Positions 55,268 through 64,000 of a stretch of DNA of 64,000 nucleotides are shown piece by piece. The DNA lies in NCBI RefSeq assembly GCF_028583425.1, contig NC_072797.1, forward strand, positions 18,634,001 through 18,698,000, written 5' to 3'. The position numbers were made by a program, and so were the translations under genes. Origin of the DNA: Eublepharis macularius (lineage: Eukaryota > Chordata > Lepidosauria > Squamata > Eublepharidae). Position 1 is the first letter of the stretch; the number at the start of each line of letters is the position of its first letter. The notes below the pieces were generated by a model that did not search any database, was not told the origin of the DNA, and worked only from the letters and a program-made list of their open reading frames with translations.

Positions 55268-56006
55268 GGCTCTCCTCATCACTGGCAGATACAAAGATTG
55301 TGTACAAATGGATTAATTGGAATAGTTTCCATGTTTCAGTTTTTATATTGAATTACGTCCATTTTGATTTGGAACCTACAACACATTTTTCCTGATGTTT
55401 CCTCGTCTTGTGCTGTTCTTAGAGGCCAAGTACCACGCACTGATTGGTCAAGAAGCAACCCCCTCCCCCTCATTTCATAATCATTTACCAACTAATGGAA
55501 CAGTCCAGCATTCCTTCTTTGATATCTTTAATTAAACTGAACATTTTCTGGATGAAGAAAACCAAATGTATAATGCTTCTGCTGAGCATGAGTTGACATT
55601 GGGTCAGAATAACCAACAGGACTGTATTTAAGGTGCTCCGAAATGGAGTAAGCTTGCAGAAGCAATTTTACGGCACCAGCCCGTGCAGCGTCTTGTTCTC
55701 CTGGACGATGGTTCCAAGATCAGGACATCTCCATAACAATATGCCTGCTGGCAAGAGATGCTATAGTAAGAAGTGAAATTGGCAGAAATCATTTCTCTGC
55801 AGTCTTGCAGAAGTGTAGAGGAATGGCTTTGGCTGGGTCCTCTTCCTTGCTGTAGCTTCCCTTGCCACATGAAGTATTATTCTGCAGTGACCCTCAGTAA
55901 GGGAGTTGAGCATTGCAGGGGTGGGTGGGGAGGAGAAAGTGCTAAAAATCACAAGGGAATTTTGTTTGTTCAAAGTGTACCTTAGCTTGGTAACCTTACT
56001 TAATGA

Positions 56007-56306
56007 CAGGGCTTTTTTTCAGCAGGAACGCGGTGGAACGGAGTTCCGGCACCTCTTGAAAATGGCCGCATGGCCAGTGGCCATGCCCCCTGATCTCCAG
56101 ACTGAGGGAGTTTAGATTGTGGCGCGGAGGGCAATCTAAACTCCCCTCTGTCTGGAGATCAGGGGGTCGGGGTCACCGGTCATGTGACCATTTTTGCTGA
56201 GGGCAATTTAAACTTTAAAAAACTCCCCCCTTGTTCCAGCTGACCCAAAGTGACGTCATTCTGCGGTCCTGAGTTCCACCACCTCTTTTCCCAGAAAAAA
56301 GCCCTG
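56007..56306. mobile_element. hAT-like foldback MITE, copy 2 (300 bp)
   Basis: A perfect 8-bp duplication CTTAATGA lies at 55999-56006 and 56307-56314. The terminal inverted repeats are CAGGGCTTTTTTTC and GAAAAAAGCCCTG. The interior is palindromic like the copy at 45794. It ends only 91 bp upstream of WDR7 exon 2. Confidence 0.92.
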
Positions 56307-56392
56307 CTTAATGATATGAGTTTGTGATTGTTGAACAATTTTCTGTTTTCAAAAGCTGTTTCATCTTAAGTTAAACAATCTTACTTTTTTGA

Positions 56393-62870
<6,478 letters not shown>

Positions 62871-63003
62871 TAGTGCAGAGTATGACTTCTGGTTCTTATT
62901 TCTCTTGGCTCTTTCCAGTTAAAGTTTGTAATCTGAGTTCATCTTAGAGCGATGAATCTGTTTCAGAGTATATCATTTTAATCAGCCTCTAGTTTGCCTG
63001 CTA

Positions 63004-63525
63004 AGGAGCCCCGTGGCACAGAGTGGTAATAATAATATAACAATAATAACATTTGATTTATATACCACCCTTCAGGATAACTTATCACCCACTCGGAGTG
63101 GTTTACAAAGTATGTCATTATTATCCCTACAACAACAAACTCCCTGTGAAGTAGGCGGGGCTGAGAGAGGTCTGGAAGAGCTGTGACTGACTCAAAGTCA
63201 CTCAGCTGGTTTCAAGTGGCGGAATGGGGAATCGAACCCAGTTTCCAGATCAGAGTCCCTCGCTCTTAACCACTACACCAAACTGCATCCCAAGCTCTGA
63301 TCACAACCTGAGTTCGATCCTGGTGGAAGCCAGGTTCAGGTAGCCGGCTCAAGGTTGACTCAGCCGAGGTCGATAAAATGAGGGGTAAAGTATAGATGAC
63401 TGGGGAAGACAATGGCAAACTACCCCATAACAAAAAGTCTGCCAAGAAAATGTTGTGATGTGACGTCCCCCCTATGGATCAGTAATGACTCAGTGCTTGC
63501 ACAGGGGACTGACTACCTTTACCAG
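63004..63525 (+). repeat. tRNA-derived SINE carrying a second SINE
   Basis: The head GGAGCCCCGTGGCACAGAGT is cut at about 63027. The element resumes near 63291 with CAAGCTCTGATCACAACCTG, then B-box GAGTTCGATCC, AGGTAGCCGGCTCAAGGTTG and the tail GTGCTTGCACAGGGGAC. Confidence 0.85.
63028..63290 (-). repeat. tRNA-derived SINE inserted in the SINE above
   Basis: Same family as 30511-30762, reversed: a (AAT)n tail, TATACCACCCTTCAGGATAA, AACTCCCTGTGAAGTAGGCG, B-box GGAATCGAACCC and the head CTCTTAACCACTACACCAAA. Confidence 0.88.
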
Positions 63526-63904
63526 TATTTTGCCTATTATAGTATTGTTGAGGAAAATGGTTTGAATTTGCAGTTGTAAAATTTTACAAATCAGTTATGT
63601 TCTGAGAATGGAAACCGTCTTTGGTTATTTGTCAGTGCCATCCTAAAAAAAAGTTGCATCCTTTCTAAGCTGTTAATAGAGGACCCCTGCAGTCCCTCCC
63701 AGCACTAAAATGCCAAGAAATAATTACGTTGCAAACCTCCGCTTTTTATCTGCTAATAGTAATATTTAACAACATAAAGACTCTAACATAAAGACAAATC
63801 TGCAGTGATGTGTTTTCATGCCATACAGGAGCTTCATGAAAGATAGGTAGCTTGTGGCCGCCGACCATCTCTGTTAAGAATAATTGAACAAAGGCTATGT
63901 GTAG

Positions 63905-64000
63905 TAGGGATGGGCTTGGGCTTGGATATGGGAAAACCAAGCTCCAGTCCTTGCTCAGCTATGAAGTTCACTGGCAGGCCCGGAGGCATTCTTTCAGCCT
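63905..64000 (+). repeat. SINE, cut by window edge
   Basis: GATATGGGAAAACCAAGCTC, then CAGTCCTTGCTCAGCTATGA and AGTTCACTGG, match the body of the SINE seen at 35735 and 19925. Confidence 0.55.

Overview
This window is vertebrate nuclear DNA, most likely from a squamate reptile (a lizard, possibly a gecko). Two conserved genes lie head to head. Their introns are packed with 5S-rRNA- and tRNA-derived SINEs, CR1/L2-type LINEs, one L1 fragment, hAT-like MITEs and Penelope-like foldback repeats, a mixture that fits a lizard. The species call is inference; the gene identities rest on exon-by-exon translation.

Layout. TXNL1 (thioredoxin-like 1) runs on the minus strand from its ATG at 38311 to its stop at 4967. 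All eight coding exons were found. They join in frame through consensus splice sites into 289 codons, the length of human TXNL1, and encode an N-terminal thioredoxin domain with a CGPC active site and a C-terminal PITH domain. WDR7 (rabconnectin-3 beta) runs on the plus strand. Its probable non-coding first exon lies in a CpG island near 42655-43140, with a donor at 43010/43011. Coding exons sit at 56411-56569, 59476-59582, 59837-59915 and 62694-62868 (codons 1-173 plus one base), and the gene continues past the right edge. The two promoter CpG islands (about 38.06-38.79 kb and 42.66-43.14 kb) are about 4 kb apart.

The rest is intron, intergenic DNA and transposon debris. Several insertions show clean target-site duplications (TSDs): 8 bp for hAT-like elements at 7871, 36442, 56007 and 60492; 5 bp for solo LTRs at 11499 and 34244; 9-15 bp for asymmetric foldback elements at 13827, 22878, 31602, 34410, 39476 and 49659. 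The 31-38 kb stretch of TXNL1 intron 1 is a deep nest of elements inside elements.

The most interesting signal is a set of foldback repeats in at least three sequence families with one shared design. Each has a short leader of about 35-45 nt at one end only, then a hairpin of variable stem length, with a 9-15 bp TSD. Three of the families also carry a hammerhead-ribozyme-like core (CTGANGA, a stem II, GAAA, a short stem III, then a cleavable-type base). This fits Penelope-like retroelement terminal repeats, which are known to carry hammerhead motifs. That class assignment is inference from the structure.

TXNL1 and WDR7 have no known joint pathway. TXNL1 is a proteasome-associated redox protein and WDR7 is a V-ATPase regulator; their adjacency is conserved vertebrate synteny.
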